Shown: positions 17,417 to 25,195, counted from the stretch's first letter. The stretch: DNA of 64,000 nt from Amycolatopsis sp. DSM 110486 (GCF_019468465.1 NZ_CP080519.1:8859001-8923000); one strand, 5' to 3'. Numbers and translations: made by a program. Notes: generated by a model not told the origin, from the letters alone.

Positions 17417-18070
17417 ATGACGGTGCCACGAGTGGTCCTGGCCGAGGACGACGTGCTGCTGCGCGAGGGCCTGGCCAGCCTCCTCGACCGCTCGGGGTTC
17501 GCCGTGGCCGGTCAGGCGGGCGACGCGGCCGCGCTGCTCGACCTCGTGCGGGAGCACCGGCCCGACCTGGTCCTGGTCGACGTCCGGATGCCCCCGACCC
17601 ACACCGTCGAGGGGCTCGAGGCCGCGCGGACCATCCGTGAGGAGCTGCCCGAGATCGGCATCCTGGTGCTCTCGGCCCACGCCGACGTCGACCACGCGAT
17701 GGAGCTGCTGGCCGGCGGCCGCGGCATCGGGTACCTGCTCAAGAGCCGGGTCGCCGACGTGGGGGAGTTCCTCGACACGCTCCGGCGGATCGCCAAGGGC
17801 GGCTCGGTCGTCGAGCCTGCGCTGGTGCGGGAGCTCGTCGAGGCCCGCCACCGCAACGACCCGCTGGCCGCGCTGAGCGCCCGTGAACGTGAGGTGCTGG
17901 GCCTGATGGCCGAGGGCCGCTCCAACGGCGGGATCGCGCGCCGGCTCTGGGTCACGGAAGGGACCGTGGAGAAGCACGTACGCAGCGTGCTGGCCAAGCT
18001 GGACCTGCCGGAGACCACCGACGACCATCGCCGCGTGCTGGCGGTGCTGGCTTACCTCGACAACCGCTAG
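17417..18070 (+). CDS. Response regulator, NarL/LuxR family
   Basis: 217 aa. The receiver domain has the acidic pair in AEDDVLLRE and phospho-acceptor Asp at residue 55 (VLVDVRMP), followed by LSAHAD and YLLKSR (switch Thr/Ser region and Lys). The C-terminal LuxR helix-turn-helix is LSAREREVLGLMAEGRSNGG with TEGTVEKHVRSVLAKL. The ATG at 17417 is preferred; an in-frame GTG lies at 17408. The likely partner kinase is encoded at 18807-20267 on the other strand. Its stop shares the palindrome CTAG with the stop of the facing receiver gene. Confidence 0.9.
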   Translation: MTVPRVVLAEDDVLLREGLASLLDRSGFAVAGQAGDAAALLDLVREHRPDLVLVDVRMPPTHTVEGLEAARTIREELPEIGILVLSAHADVDHAMELLAGGRGIGYLLKSRVADVGEFLDTLRRIAKGGSVVEPALVRELVEARHRNDPLAALSAREREVLGLMAEGRSNGGIARRLWVTEGTVEKHVRSVLAKLDLPETTDDHRRVLAVLAYLDNR

Positions 18071-18429
18071 CCGGTCGTGCCGAGCAGGCCCTGGATCGCC
18101 CGCGCCGACAGGATGGCCTTGGGCAGGAACCCGACCGCGGGACCCTCGGCGATCACGTCGCGGTAGTCCTCTTCCGCGTGGGTCGAGATCACGATGATGC
18201 GCGACGAGCCGCCGGCGTCCGTGCGCGCCAGGCGCCCGACCAGGTCGAGACCGCTCTCGCCGCCCAGGTCGATGTCGACCAGCACGACGTCGGGGCGTAG
18301 CTCATCGACGGACCGCAACGCTTCCGCTCCGCCCCGGGCCACCCCTGCGACCGTGACTCCCTCACGCTCCAGCAACCGACGAGCCGCGGCCAGGAAACCC
18401 GGACTGTCGTCGACGATCAGGCACCGCAC
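18067..18429 (-). CDS. Stand-alone response-regulator receiver domain
   Basis: 120 aa with only a receiver domain: CLIVDDSPGFL at the start, phospho-acceptor Asp near residue 52 (VLVDIDLGG), VISTHAEED, and FLPKA with the conserved Lys. No DNA-binding domain follows, so it is a single-domain receiver of the CheY/DivK kind. The GTG at 18429 has GGGAGG upstream; the longer open frame is not needed. It ends on the same CTAG as the convergent NarL-type gene. It could be a phosphate sink or a protein-protein regulator for the neighbouring kinase. Confidence 0.85.
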   Translation of the reverse strand: MRCLIVDDSPGFLAAARRLLEREGVTVAGVARGGAEALRSVDELRPDVVLVDIDLGGESGLDLVGRLARTDAGGSSRIIVISTHAEEDYRDVIAEGPAVGFLPKAILSARAIQGLLGTTG

Positions 18430-18469
18430 GTGTCCACCCTCCCAGAACCACGCACTACGCGCATTCCCG

Positions 18470-18658
18470 CTAACCGGTACGGCCACGGCCGGTCACCCCG
18501 TCCGCGTACACCTCGTCGAGCTGGTGCAACCGGATGCGCCGCAGCGCCTCCGAGAAAGTGCAGGCGCCGTACCAGAACCAGCCGCAGGCGTCGCAGTGGC
18601 TGTGCCAGCGCCCGCACCGGGTGCAGTACCTGTTGCTTGCGTGGTGGTGAACTGTCAT
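18470..18658 (-). CDS. Small Cys/His-rich protein (possible zinc ribbon)
   Basis: 62 aa. The N-terminal half has CTRCGRWHSHCDACGWFWYG with two CxxC pairs plus His, typical of a small zinc-binding module. The C-terminal half (SEALRRIRLHQLDEVYADG) looks helical. The ATG at 18658 has GGAAGAAG upstream. It lies between the histidine kinase and the receiver gene on the same strand, 40 bp before the latter, so it may belong to the two-component unit. No named family recognised. Confidence 0.55.
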   Translation of the reverse strand: MTVHHHASNRYCTRCGRWHSHCDACGWFWYGACTFSEALRRIRLHQLDEVYADGVTGRGRTG

Positions 18659-18806
18659 GACCGGACTTCTTCCCGAGGAACTCTTCGTTGCCCCCGTCTG
18701 GTCACCCAGTGTGGTGCCTCGAGGGGGTCGCCGTCGTCACGGCGAGCGGGAATCCCCGGGCCCGGCCAGCGGGGTGGCTCACCTACCGGCTGGCCGGTAC
18801 GGGCGC

Positions 18807-20267
18807 TCAGCCTGCGTGCCCGACCAGCGGGAACTCGGCGCGCAGCATCGTGCCGTCGCCGGGTGGGCTGTGGAGGAAGATCCGCCCGCCCAGCGCTTCC
18901 ACGCGGTCCTTCAGCCCGGCCAGCCCGGTGCCGCGGGCGAAGTCGGCGCCGCCCGCGCCGTCGTCGTGCACGGCGATGCGCAGCACGTCGGCGCGGGTCT
19001 CCACGACGACGGTGATGGCGCCGGCCTGCGCGTGCTTGGCCGCGTTCGTGAGCGCCTCGGCGACGACGTAGTACGCGCCGACCTCGATCGGCTCGGGGAG
19101 CCGCCCGTCGGCGCGGACGTCGAGGTCGATGACCTGCGGCGAGCGGCGCGCGAGGGCCTTGAGCGCGGGCACGAGGCCGAGCTCGGCCAGCAGCGCGGGG
19201 TGGATGCCGCGAGCCATCTCGCGCAGCTCGTCCAGCGCGTCGGACAGCCCGTCGGCGATGCGGTCGAGCTCCCCGCGTGCCTCGAGGGACTCGTCGGGGA
19301 TCAGCGCCTGGACCGCGCGAACCTGCAGAGAGAGCGAGACGAGCTGCTGCTGGGCGCCGTCGTGCAGGTCGCGCTCGATGCGCCGGCGGGTCCTGTCGGC
19401 GGTGGCGACGATGCGCGCGCGGGAGGCCTGGAGCTCGGCGCGCGCCTCGGCGTTTTCGATCGCGGTGGTGACGAGCTCGGTGAAGCTGGCGATCTGCGCC
19501 TCGGTGTTGTCCGGGAAGCGTTCGGCGCTTTTCGTGGACGCGGCGATCACGCCCCACAGCCGGCCGGACGCCACGATCGGGCAGCCGACGGACGAGCGGA
19601 TGCCCAGGTTGCGGGCCTCGCGCGCGATCGCGCCTGTCTCGCCGGCGAAGCTCGCGAGCCGTACCGGTGTGCCCGTGACGCGCACTTCGCGCGCGACGCT
19701 GAGCCCGTCGAGCTCGATCTTCGTCCCGACGACCAGGTGCACGGGTACCCGCGTCCAGGCGGCGACGCCGGTGACGGTGCCGTCCACTTCGTACCGTTCC
19801 ATGCGGGCCAGGTCGGCGTCGCAGAGCAGGCCGACCTCACGTGTCACGGCTTCGAAGACCTCCGGCGGCGAGACAGATTGTGCGACGAGCGTCGCGACGC
19901 GGCGCAGGGCCGACTGCTCGTCGGTCAGGCGTTCGGAGATCAAGGCCGTGCGCTGAAGCCGTGATGCGAGGGTCCCCACCACGACCGCCGTGATGAGGAA
20001 AACGCCCAGCGCGACGGCGTTCTGGGCGTCGATGATTTGCAGGGCAAAAGGCGGCGGTGCGAACAAGGTCGCGTACACGGCGACGCTCAGCAACGAGGTG
20101 CCCACCGCCAGGGCGGTTCCCCAGATCACGGCGACCGGCAGCACCACGACCAGGTACAGCATCAGCAGGGACACCGAGTCCACGAGCGGTTCGAGCAGCA
20201 GCGCGATACCCGTGACGGTGGCGACGGCGACCACCGCGGCGAGCGCGCCACTGGAGCGCCGCCGCAT
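18807..20267 (-). CDS. Sensor histidine kinase, NarL type, with membrane and GAF domains
   Basis: 486 aa. About four N-terminal membrane spans (residues about 8-110, DUF4118/KdpD-like, with LFAPPPFALQIIDAQNAVAL). A GAF domain follows (about 130-280; SSVGCPIVASGRLWGVIAAS). Then a HisKA_3 dimerisation domain with phospho-accepting His near 302 in ERDLHDGAQQQLVSLSLQ, and an HATPase with ALTNAAKHAQA and TGLAGLKDRV. I chose the ATG at 20267 because GGAGAG lies just upstream; the ATG at 20297 has no ribosome site. The stimulus is unknown. Likely partners are the NarL-type regulator at 17417 and the receiver at 18067. Confidence 0.88.
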   Translation of the reverse strand: MRRRSSGALAAVVAVATVTGIALLLEPLVDSVSLLMLYLVVVLPVAVIWGTALAVGTSLLSVAVYATLFAPPPFALQIIDAQNAVALGVFLITAVVVGTLASRLQRTALISERLTDEQSALRRVATLVAQSVSPPEVFEAVTREVGLLCDADLARMERYEVDGTVTGVAAWTRVPVHLVVGTKIELDGLSVAREVRVTGTPVRLASFAGETGAIAREARNLGIRSSVGCPIVASGRLWGVIAASTKSAERFPDNTEAQIASFTELVTTAIENAEARAELQASRARIVATADRTRRRIERDLHDGAQQQLVSLSLQVRAVQALIPDESLEARGELDRIADGLSDALDELREMARGIHPALLAELGLVPALKALARRSPQVIDLDVRADGRLPEPIEVGAYYVVAEALTNAAKHAQAGAITVVVETRADVLRIAVHDDGAGGADFARGTGLAGLKDRVEALGGRIFLHSPPGDGTMLRAEFPLVGHAG

Positions 20268-20543
20268 GCGCTCTCCGGTTCGGCGGCGCTGCACCATCGG
20301 TTCGTTGGACACGCCGCAACACCCAGCCTGAGGATAGGCGCCGCCTGCGCGCACAGCCAGCCCCCGGCCCACGCGCGAAAGTCCCGGTAGCGGGGGCGGG
20401 GGACTCCAGGTGGCAGGAATGCGGACCGGAGCCGGTCCCGGCGATCCTGTGAGGACTCGAAAGCCATGGCGGTAGCCGGCACCGGGACGTGAAGATGTCG
20501 CCCGCCCCCCGAGATCTACTCCGGATCGGAAGGTGGAAGCGTG
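20268..20543. other. Gap upstream of the histidine kinase, no clear gene
   Basis: This stretch must carry the kinase promoter on the minus strand and possibly one for the small ORFs to the right. The open frames through it are Arg/Pro/Ala-rich shadows with no homology signal. I see no inverted repeat strong enough to name. Confidence 0.4.
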
Positions 20544-20708
20544 ATGCGTCAGCACGGCTTGCCCGACCGGGGACGCGCGGTCGCCGCCCGCCGCGTCCCG
20601 GCCGGACCTCGGCAGCGGACGCGCTCGGGCTGGCTGCCGCGCAGCGGCCCCACCGCCGTGCTCGTCGCTCGGCGCCTCACGAACGCCGAGAGGACGAGCC
20701 ATGCCTGA
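20544..20708 (+). CDS. Possible 54-aa Arg-rich small ORF
   Basis: The ATG at 20544 follows GGAAGGTGGAAG and the stop overlaps the next small gene by 8 bp (ATGCCTGA). The peptide starts MRQHGLPDRGRAVAARRV and is very rich in Arg, which is also what chance frames look like in DNA this GC-rich. The support is the ribosome site and the overlap, so confidence is low. Confidence 0.25.
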   Translation: MRQHGLPDRGRAVAARRVPAGPRQRTRSGWLPRSGPTAVLVARRLTNAERTSHA

Positions 20709-20907
20709 GCAGATCTCCCGCTGGGGTTTGCAGCTCTTCGGCTGCCCGTGCTCCGTGTGCGGCCGCCCGGCCGAGCGCCTGTGGTTCCTCGCCGACAGCC
20801 GCGTCGTCTCACACCCCGGCGGCGGGCCGCTGTGCCGGCTGCCGAACCCGCAGACCGACGAAGACGTCTCGGCGCCGGTTGTCTCGCGAGGAATGAGTGC
20901 GGCGTGA
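20701..20907 (+). CDS. Small Cys-containing hypothetical protein
   Basis: 68 aa, starting MPEQISRWGLQLFG and followed by CPCSVCGRP, a CxCxxC cluster, with another Cys after GGGPL. It may bind a metal. GAGGACGAG lies upstream of the ATG. Its stop overlaps the GTG of the next small ORF (GTGA), suggesting coupled translation. No family recognised. Confidence 0.5.
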   Translation: MPEQISRWGLQLFGCPCSVCGRPAERLWFLADSRVVSHPGGGPLCRLPNPQTDEDVSAPVVSRGMSAA

Positions 20908-21095
20908 CCGAGTACGTGGGACCGCCGAACTGGTGGTCGAGCGAGCGGCTGCTGGGCTGGGACGACTTCGACCTGCGCGGCCAGGCGGCGCGGCTCGGAC
21001 TGCCGACCGGCTGGCTGCTCGACCGGGCCGAGCGCGGCTCGGGTGAAGGCGTGCCACGGCGCGCCGATTGCCAGGGAATCCCTGGCGGACAATGA
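20904..21095 (+). CDS. Small hypothetical protein, Trp-rich N-terminus
   Basis: 63 aa from a GTG that overlaps the previous stop. It starts VTEYVGPPNWWSSERLLGWD and continues DFDLRGQAARLGLPTGWLLD; Trp, Leu and acidic residues give it a normal protein composition, unlike shadow frames. The end (VPRRADCQGIPGGQ) is less convincing. Function unknown; it is probably co-translated with the Cys-containing neighbour. Confidence 0.45.
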   Translation: MTEYVGPPNWWSSERLLGWDDFDLRGQAARLGLPTGWLLDRAERGSGEGVPRRADCQGIPGGQ

Positions 21096-21215
21096 AAACC
21101 GGGACGGACCGCCGTCCCCGCAGCTGCCCGGCCGAGGTCGTGTGTCCCCCGCCCCGCGACGTCGGCCGGGTTCCCAATTCGCGAGTGGCGATGCGGGTTC
21201 CCGCACTGGCGGACA

Positions 21216-21701
21216 TCACGGCCGCACCCAGGTCTCGTTGGGCACGACGGCGAGGTCTTCGAGGTCAAGCGGCTCGCCGGAGTCGGTGTGGGGCGCGACG
21301 CTGACGGGTTTTCCCGAACCGCGCTCGACGATCCGGACCGGGCCGCCGTCGGGCTGCAGGTGCTTGTCGGCCCACTGCATCAGCGCGAGCACGACCGGGA
21401 AGAGATCGCGGCCCATCGTGGTGAGGACGTATTCGGCGCGCAGACGTGAGCCGGGCTCGCGGTAAGGCTGCTTCTCGAGTGCGCCGAGCTCCACGAGCTG
21501 CTTGAGCCGGGCGGCCGCGACGCTGGGGGAGAGGTCCGTGCGGTCGACGAACTCGTCGAAGCGCGTCGTGCCGTAGAAGGCCTCGCGCAGCACGAGCACG
21601 GTCGCGCGGGCGCCCACGACCTCGATCGCCTTGGTGATCGAGCAGCTCTCGGCCAGCCAGCCGCGCCGGTCGGTGACCGCGCCCTCCAGAGTCATCGCCA
21701 T
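21216..21701 (-). CDS. HxlR-family transcriptional regulator
   Basis: 161 aa winged-helix regulator. The core CSITKAIEVVGARATVLVLR is the HxlR signature, followed by FDEFVDRTDLSPSVAAARL and wing segment REPGSRLRAEYVLTTMGRDL. The C-terminal tail is longer than in minimal members. It is divergent from the amidase gene; the shared gap contains the inverted repeat at 21732-21760. It probably controls the amidase and itself. The effector is unknown. Confidence 0.85.
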   Translation of the reverse strand: MAMTLEGAVTDRRGWLAESCSITKAIEVVGARATVLVLREAFYGTTRFDEFVDRTDLSPSVAAARLKQLVELGALEKQPYREPGSRLRAEYVLTTMGRDLFPVVLALMQWADKHLQPDGGPVRIVERGSGKPVSVAPHTDSGEPLDLEDLAVVPNETWVRP

Positions 21702-21721
21702 GCGGTGAGTCTACCCCTGAG

Positions 21722-21760
21722 TTGCGATTGCCGAAGTCAGCTGCGTAGAGTCTGACTTCG
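21722..21760 (+). promoter_or_regulatory. Amidase promoter overlapped by an inverted repeat
   Basis: TTGCGA (21722-21727) and TAGAGT (21746-21751) are spaced 18 bp apart and face the amidase gene. CGAAGTCAG (21732-21740) and CTGACTTCG (21752-21760) form a perfect 9-bp inverted repeat around the -10 element with an 11-bp centre. This is a good candidate operator for the divergent HxlR regulator. Confidence 0.6.
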
Positions 21761-21790
21761 ACCATTCGAACCCAGCAGGGGGGATCACCG

Positions 21791-23254
21791 ATGCAGGCGG
21801 ACTGGACTTACGCGACGGCCGGCGAACTGTCCGCCGCTCTGCGCGCGCGCAAGGTGAGCGCGGTCGAGCTGACGGAGTCGGCGATCGCGCGAATCGAGAA
21901 GTACGACCCGGAGCTCAACGCGGTGTGCGTGCGCGACTTCGACCGGGCGCGGGCGGCGGCGCGGGAAGCCGACGCGGCGCTGGCACGCGGGGACGACCGG
22001 CCGCTGCTGGGGATTCCGGTCACGGTCAAGGAGTCGTTCAACGTCGCCGGCCTGCCGACAACGTGGGGCATCCCGCCGTTCAAGAACTTCGTCGCGGCCG
22101 AGGACGCGCTGCCGGTCGCGCGGCTGAAAGCGGCGGGCGCCATTGTGCTCGGCAAGACCAACGTCCCCTTGGGACTGGGGGATCTGCAGACCTACAACGC
22201 GATCTACGGCACCACGAACAACCCGTGGGATCTCACGCGGACGCCGGGCGGCTCGTCCGGGGGCTCCGCCGCCGCGCTCGCCGCCGGGTTCGGCGCACTG
22301 TCGATCGGGTCGGACATCGCGGGCTCGCTGCGTGCTCCGGCGCATTTCACCGGGGTGTACGCGCACAAGGCGTCGCAGGGAGTGCTGCCCTCGCGGGGGC
22401 ACACGGCGCCGCCGAACCCGCCGTTGCCGTCCGAAAAGGACCTCACCGTGATCGGGCCGATGGCCCGCACCGCGCGCGACCTCGCGCTGCTGCTCGATCT
22501 GCTCGCCGAGCCGGATCCGCTCACGACACCCCGCGGTGCCTCGAGGAAACTCCCGCCTTCGAGGCGCACCGCGCTCGCCGACTACCGCGTGCTCGTGGTC
22601 GAGGATCATCCGCTGATGCCGACGTCTTCGAGCGTGCGGGCCGGAATTCGGCGGGTCGCCGACGTATTGACTCTGGCCGGCGCCGTCGTGGCGCACGACA
22701 GCCCGCTGCTGCCCGATCCGGTGGAGGCTGCGCGGACGTTCGTGCTGCTCTTCGACTCCGTCGTCGGGGCGAGCTACCCGCCGCCGGTCTACGAGCAGTT
22801 CCGCCGGCGTGCTGCCGAGGTGAGGCCCGAGGATCACAGTCTCGCGGCGGAACACCTGCGGGGCACGGTGATTAGCCACCGCGACTGGCTCGCGGCCGAC
22901 GCGGTCCGCCAACGCCACCGTCAGGCTTGGCGGGAGCTGTTCGAGGACTTCGACGTCGTGCTGTGCCCGGCCATGCCGACGCCGGCGTTTCCGCACGACC
23001 ACAGCGAAGACCAGTGGGGCCGCCGGATCCCGGTCGACGGCGTGGGTCAGCCTTACCCTGGCCAGCTCGTGTGGGCCGGAATCGCGTCGATGCCCGGGCT
23101 GCCGGCCACCGTCGCGCCGGTGGGGCTGTCCGACGAGGGGCTGCCTGTCGGTGTCCAGCTGGTGGGGCCGATGTTCGAGGACCACACCACGATCCACCTC
23201 GCGGAGCTGCTGGAAGGCGAGCTCGGCGGGTTCGCCGCGCCACCTCGGGGTTAA
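21791..23254 (+). CDS. Amidase signature family amidohydrolase
   Basis: 487 aa. It has the Ser-cisSer-Lys triad of amidase-signature enzymes: Lys in PVTVKESFN, the Gly/Ser loop TPGGSSGGSAAALAAG, and nucleophile Ser in GSDIAGSLRAPA, where the usual GGS is AGS. It would hydrolyse a carboxamide or aryl-amide; the substrate is unknown. The ATG at 21791 follows a G-rich ribosome site. Control is probably by the divergent HxlR regulator. Confidence 0.9.
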   Translation: MQADWTYATAGELSAALRARKVSAVELTESAIARIEKYDPELNAVCVRDFDRARAAAREADAALARGDDRPLLGIPVTVKESFNVAGLPTTWGIPPFKNFVAAEDALPVARLKAAGAIVLGKTNVPLGLGDLQTYNAIYGTTNNPWDLTRTPGGSSGGSAAALAAGFGALSIGSDIAGSLRAPAHFTGVYAHKASQGVLPSRGHTAPPNPPLPSEKDLTVIGPMARTARDLALLLDLLAEPDPLTTPRGASRKLPPSRRTALADYRVLVVEDHPLMPTSSSVRAGIRRVADVLTLAGAVVAHDSPLLPDPVEAARTFVLLFDSVVGASYPPPVYEQFRRRAAEVRPEDHSLAAEHLRGTVISHRDWLAADAVRQRHRQAWRELFEDFDVVLCPAMPTPAFPHDHSEDQWGRRIPVDGVGQPYPGQLVWAGIASMPGLPATVAPVGLSDEGLPVGVQLVGPMFEDHTTIHLAELLEGELGGFAAPPRG

Positions 23255-23264
23255 CCGTCCCGGA

Positions 23265-23294
23265 TTGACTTCCGCAGTCGCCGGTTCCTAGACT
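23265..23294 (+). promoter_or_regulatory. Promoter of the small acidic protein gene
   Basis: TTGACT (23265-23270) and TAGACT (23289-23294) with an 18-bp spacer, a near-consensus vegetative promoter. Transcription should start around 23301, inside the large inverted repeat at 23293-23330. The same TAGACT box precedes operators at 29621 and 31156. Confidence 0.65.
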
Positions 23295-23330
23295 CCTTCA
23301 GGTGAGAACGGCCGTTCTCGCCTGAAGGAG
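23293..23330. promoter_or_regulatory. 38-bp inverted repeat containing a TetR-type operator (site 1)
   Basis: Two 19-bp arms (23293-23311 and 23312-23330) are complementary except at one position. The inner part, TGAGAACGGCCGTTCTCG (23303-23320), fits the 18-bp motif found at three other places in this window. The right arm includes the AAGGAG ribosome site of the next gene, so a transcript starting upstream could also hide that site in a hairpin. Confidence 0.65.
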
Positions 23331-23339
23331 GAGGGAGTC

Positions 23340-23630
23340 GTGGACGTGACGACACAGCAGGTCCGGTTCGAGCGGCTCGCCGAGCACGATTACCTGGTCA
23401 GCGTCCCCAGCGGAGACGACGAGGTCCTGATCCGGCTCCGGTCGGACAACGCGACCGTGTCCGAACTGGAGTTCGGCGGGATCGAGGAGGAACGGCTGGT
23501 GCGCGCGATCATGGCGTACCTGCTCGCGCGTCAGGACGCGGACGACCTGCCGGGCGAGCTCGACCTGGAGGACGTCGCCGCGGCGTACGACGATTTCGGT
23601 CCGGTGGTCCGCGGCTCGCTCACGGAGTGA
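23340..23630 (+). CDS. Small acidic hypothetical protein
   Basis: 96 aa from GTG at 23340, preceded by an excellent AAGGAGG. It is strongly acidic (many Asp and Glu), with mixed beta-like and helical stretches (YLVSVPSGDDEVLIRL, EEERLVRAIMAYLLAR), no membrane span and no Cys motif. No family recognised. It is one of four genes or gene pairs carrying the TGAGAAYG palindrome, so it may belong to the regulon of the TetR protein encoded at 28952-29560. It is convergent with the oxidoreductase gene, overlapping its end by 11 bp. Confidence 0.75.
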   Translation: MDVTTQQVRFERLAEHDYLVSVPSGDDEVLIRLRSDNATVSELEFGGIEEERLVRAIMAYLLARQDADDLPGELDLEDVAAAYDDFGPVVRGSLTE

Positions 23631-24498
23631 GGACCAGGCGGCCGCGCAGGCCGCCGGCCCGGAACTTCGGGTAGACGGCGGGCGCCTCGGCCAGCGGGGT
23701 GGTGCCGGCGCGGCGGGCTTCGAGCACTCCCTTCTCGGTGAGGGCGAGCATCCGCGTCAGGGCGGCGGCGTCGGGGAAGACGACTGCGGAAGTGACGTCG
23801 ATGCCGCGTTCGGGCGCGGGTTCCCGGCCCGGGAAGATGCCGACGTACGAACCGTTGGCACGGACCGGCGCCAGTGCGGCCTCGTTGAGCAGGGCGGTGT
23901 CGAACACCGCGTCGACCTCGGACGCTTGCGCCAGGTCCGTGACGATTTCGCGCGCTCCGGCGCGGGTCAGGAACTCGGTGTCCGATGCGCGGGCCAGGGC
24001 GACGACCGACCAGCCGTCCTGCGCGGCGAGTGCCACGACGTAGCCGCCGACCCCGCCGGCCGCGCCGGTGACCAGCAACCGCCGCCCTGCCGCCGGGCCG
24101 AGGTGGGCGAGGAGTTGTGCTGCCGTCAGGGAATTGCAGGGCACGGTGGCGGCGTCGAGGAGGTCGACGCCGTCCGGCACCGCGGCGGTGTCCTTTGCCG
24201 GCACGAGCGCGTACTCGGCGGCGGCACCCGCGACGGCGTGGGGCGCGTGCGGGAACTGCAGAGCCGCGACGCGGTCGCCCACGGCGAACTCGGTGACCCC
24301 GGGACCGACCTCGTCCACCACGCCCGCCACGTCGAGCCCCAGCCCGACTCCCGTGTGGCCGCTGTCGATCACGTGGAGGTCGGCCGGGTTCACGGCCGCG
24401 CCGGCCATCCGGATCCGGAGCTGCCCGTCCGCGGGATGGGGGTCGGGCAGCTCCACGACCTCCGGCTCGCCCGGACTGGTGAGGATGACCGCACGCAT
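23620..24498 (-). CDS. NADP-dependent quinone oxidoreductase-like MDR protein
   Basis: 292 aa, medium-chain dehydrogenase/reductase fold without the zinc-ligand cysteines, as in quinone oxidoreductases. GroES-like N-terminus with GAAVNPADLHVIDSG and GLDVAGVVDEVGPGV; nucleotide site LLVTGAAGGVGGYVVALA. The ATG at 24498 has AAGGA upstream. It is divergent from a TetR gene, with two matching palindromes between them, so its expression probably responds to the small molecule sensed by that repressor. The substrate is unknown, likely a quinone or enone. Confidence 0.85.
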   Translation of the reverse strand: MRAVILTSPGEPEVVELPDPHPADGQLRIRMAGAAVNPADLHVIDSGHTGVGLGLDVAGVVDEVGPGVTEFAVGDRVAALQFPHAPHAVAGAAAEYALVPAKDTAAVPDGVDLLDAATVPCNSLTAAQLLAHLGPAAGRRLLVTGAAGGVGGYVVALAAQDGWSVVALARASDTEFLTRAGAREIVTDLAQASEVDAVFDTALLNEAALAPVRANGSYVGIFPGREPAPERGIDVTSAVVFPDAAALTRMLALTEKGVLEARRAGTTPLAEAPAVYPKFRAGGLRGRLVLTP

Positions 24499-24554
24499 GA
24501 CGTGGTCCTTTCTGGCGGATCTGCCGGTGCCGGCGCGCGTATAATCGACGTCGG

Positions 24555-24571
24555 CCGGAGCACCGCTCCGG
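24555..24571. promoter_or_regulatory. TetR operator candidate, left copy
   Basis: CCGGAGCACCGCTCCGG is a near-perfect 17-bp palindrome. Its centre is 31 bp (three helical turns) from that of the copy at 24586-24602. A consensus TATAAT lies at 24540-24545. Confidence 0.6.
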
Positions 24572-24585
24572 TGCACTTCAAAGCT

Positions 24586-24602
24586 ACGGAGCAGTGCTCC
24601 GT
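24586..24602. promoter_or_regulatory. TetR operator candidate, right copy
   Basis: ACGGAGCAGTGCTCCGT is a perfect palindrome with one central base, 24 bp before the tetR-type start codon. The common core of both copies is CGGAGCA-n-YGCTCCG. Confidence 0.7.
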
Positions 24603-24625
24603 GACGTCAAGGTGGGAGAGCTCGC

Positions 24626-25195
24626 GTGACCAAAGCCACGCAGTCCGAGGTGCCGCGCAACCGCGAGCTGCTGCTGGCCGCCGCGCGCGAGGCCTTCGCG
24701 GACCAGGGCACCGACGCGTCGCTACGGGACGTCGCCCGGCGGGCCGGCGTGGGCATCGGCACGCTGTACCGGCACTTCCCGACCCGGGCGGCGCTGCTGG
24801 AGTCCCTTTTGGACAGCAACTTCGCGGCGTTGCGCGCGCGGGCCGAATCGCTGGCGAGCACTCCGGACCTCGCGGCGCACGACGCGTTGCTCACCTGGCT
24901 GAACGAAATGGCGACGGGCGTGCGCACCTACCTGGGCCTGCCGGAGTCGATCATGGCGGCGCTGGCGGACGAAGACTCCGCGCTGCACGCGTCGTGCGCC
25001 GCGATGCGCTCGTCCGCCGGGCAGCTGCTGGCCCGCGCCCAGGAAACCGGCCGCGTGCGCGCCGACGTCACGGTCTACGAGGTGATCTCGCTGGCACTCG
25101 GCCTGGCCTGGGCGGCACAGCAACCCGGCGGCACCTCGGACCTGGTGGAACGCCTGCTCTCCACGGCAATGCACGGCCTGGCGGTGCCGGGCTGA
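24626..25195 (+). CDS. TetR-family transcriptional regulator
   Basis: 189 aa from GTG at 24626, with GGGAGAG upstream. The N-terminal HTH is ATLRDVARRAGVGIGTLYRH-like (here ASLRDVARRAGVGIGTLYRH, residues about 33-52) followed by FPTRAALLESLL. The ligand domain is all-helical and ends near AMHGLAVPG. It is divergent from the quinone-oxidoreductase gene, and two CGGAGCA-type palindromes in the gap are its probable operators, for itself and that gene. The effector is unknown. Confidence 0.88.
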   Translation: MTKATQSEVPRNRELLLAAAREAFADQGTDASLRDVARRAGVGIGTLYRHFPTRAALLESLLDSNFAALRARAESLASTPDLAAHDALLTWLNEMATGVRTYLGLPESIMAALADEDSALHASCAAMRSSAGQLLARAQETGRVRADVTVYEVISLALGLAWAAQQPGGTSDLVERLLSTAMHGLAVPG

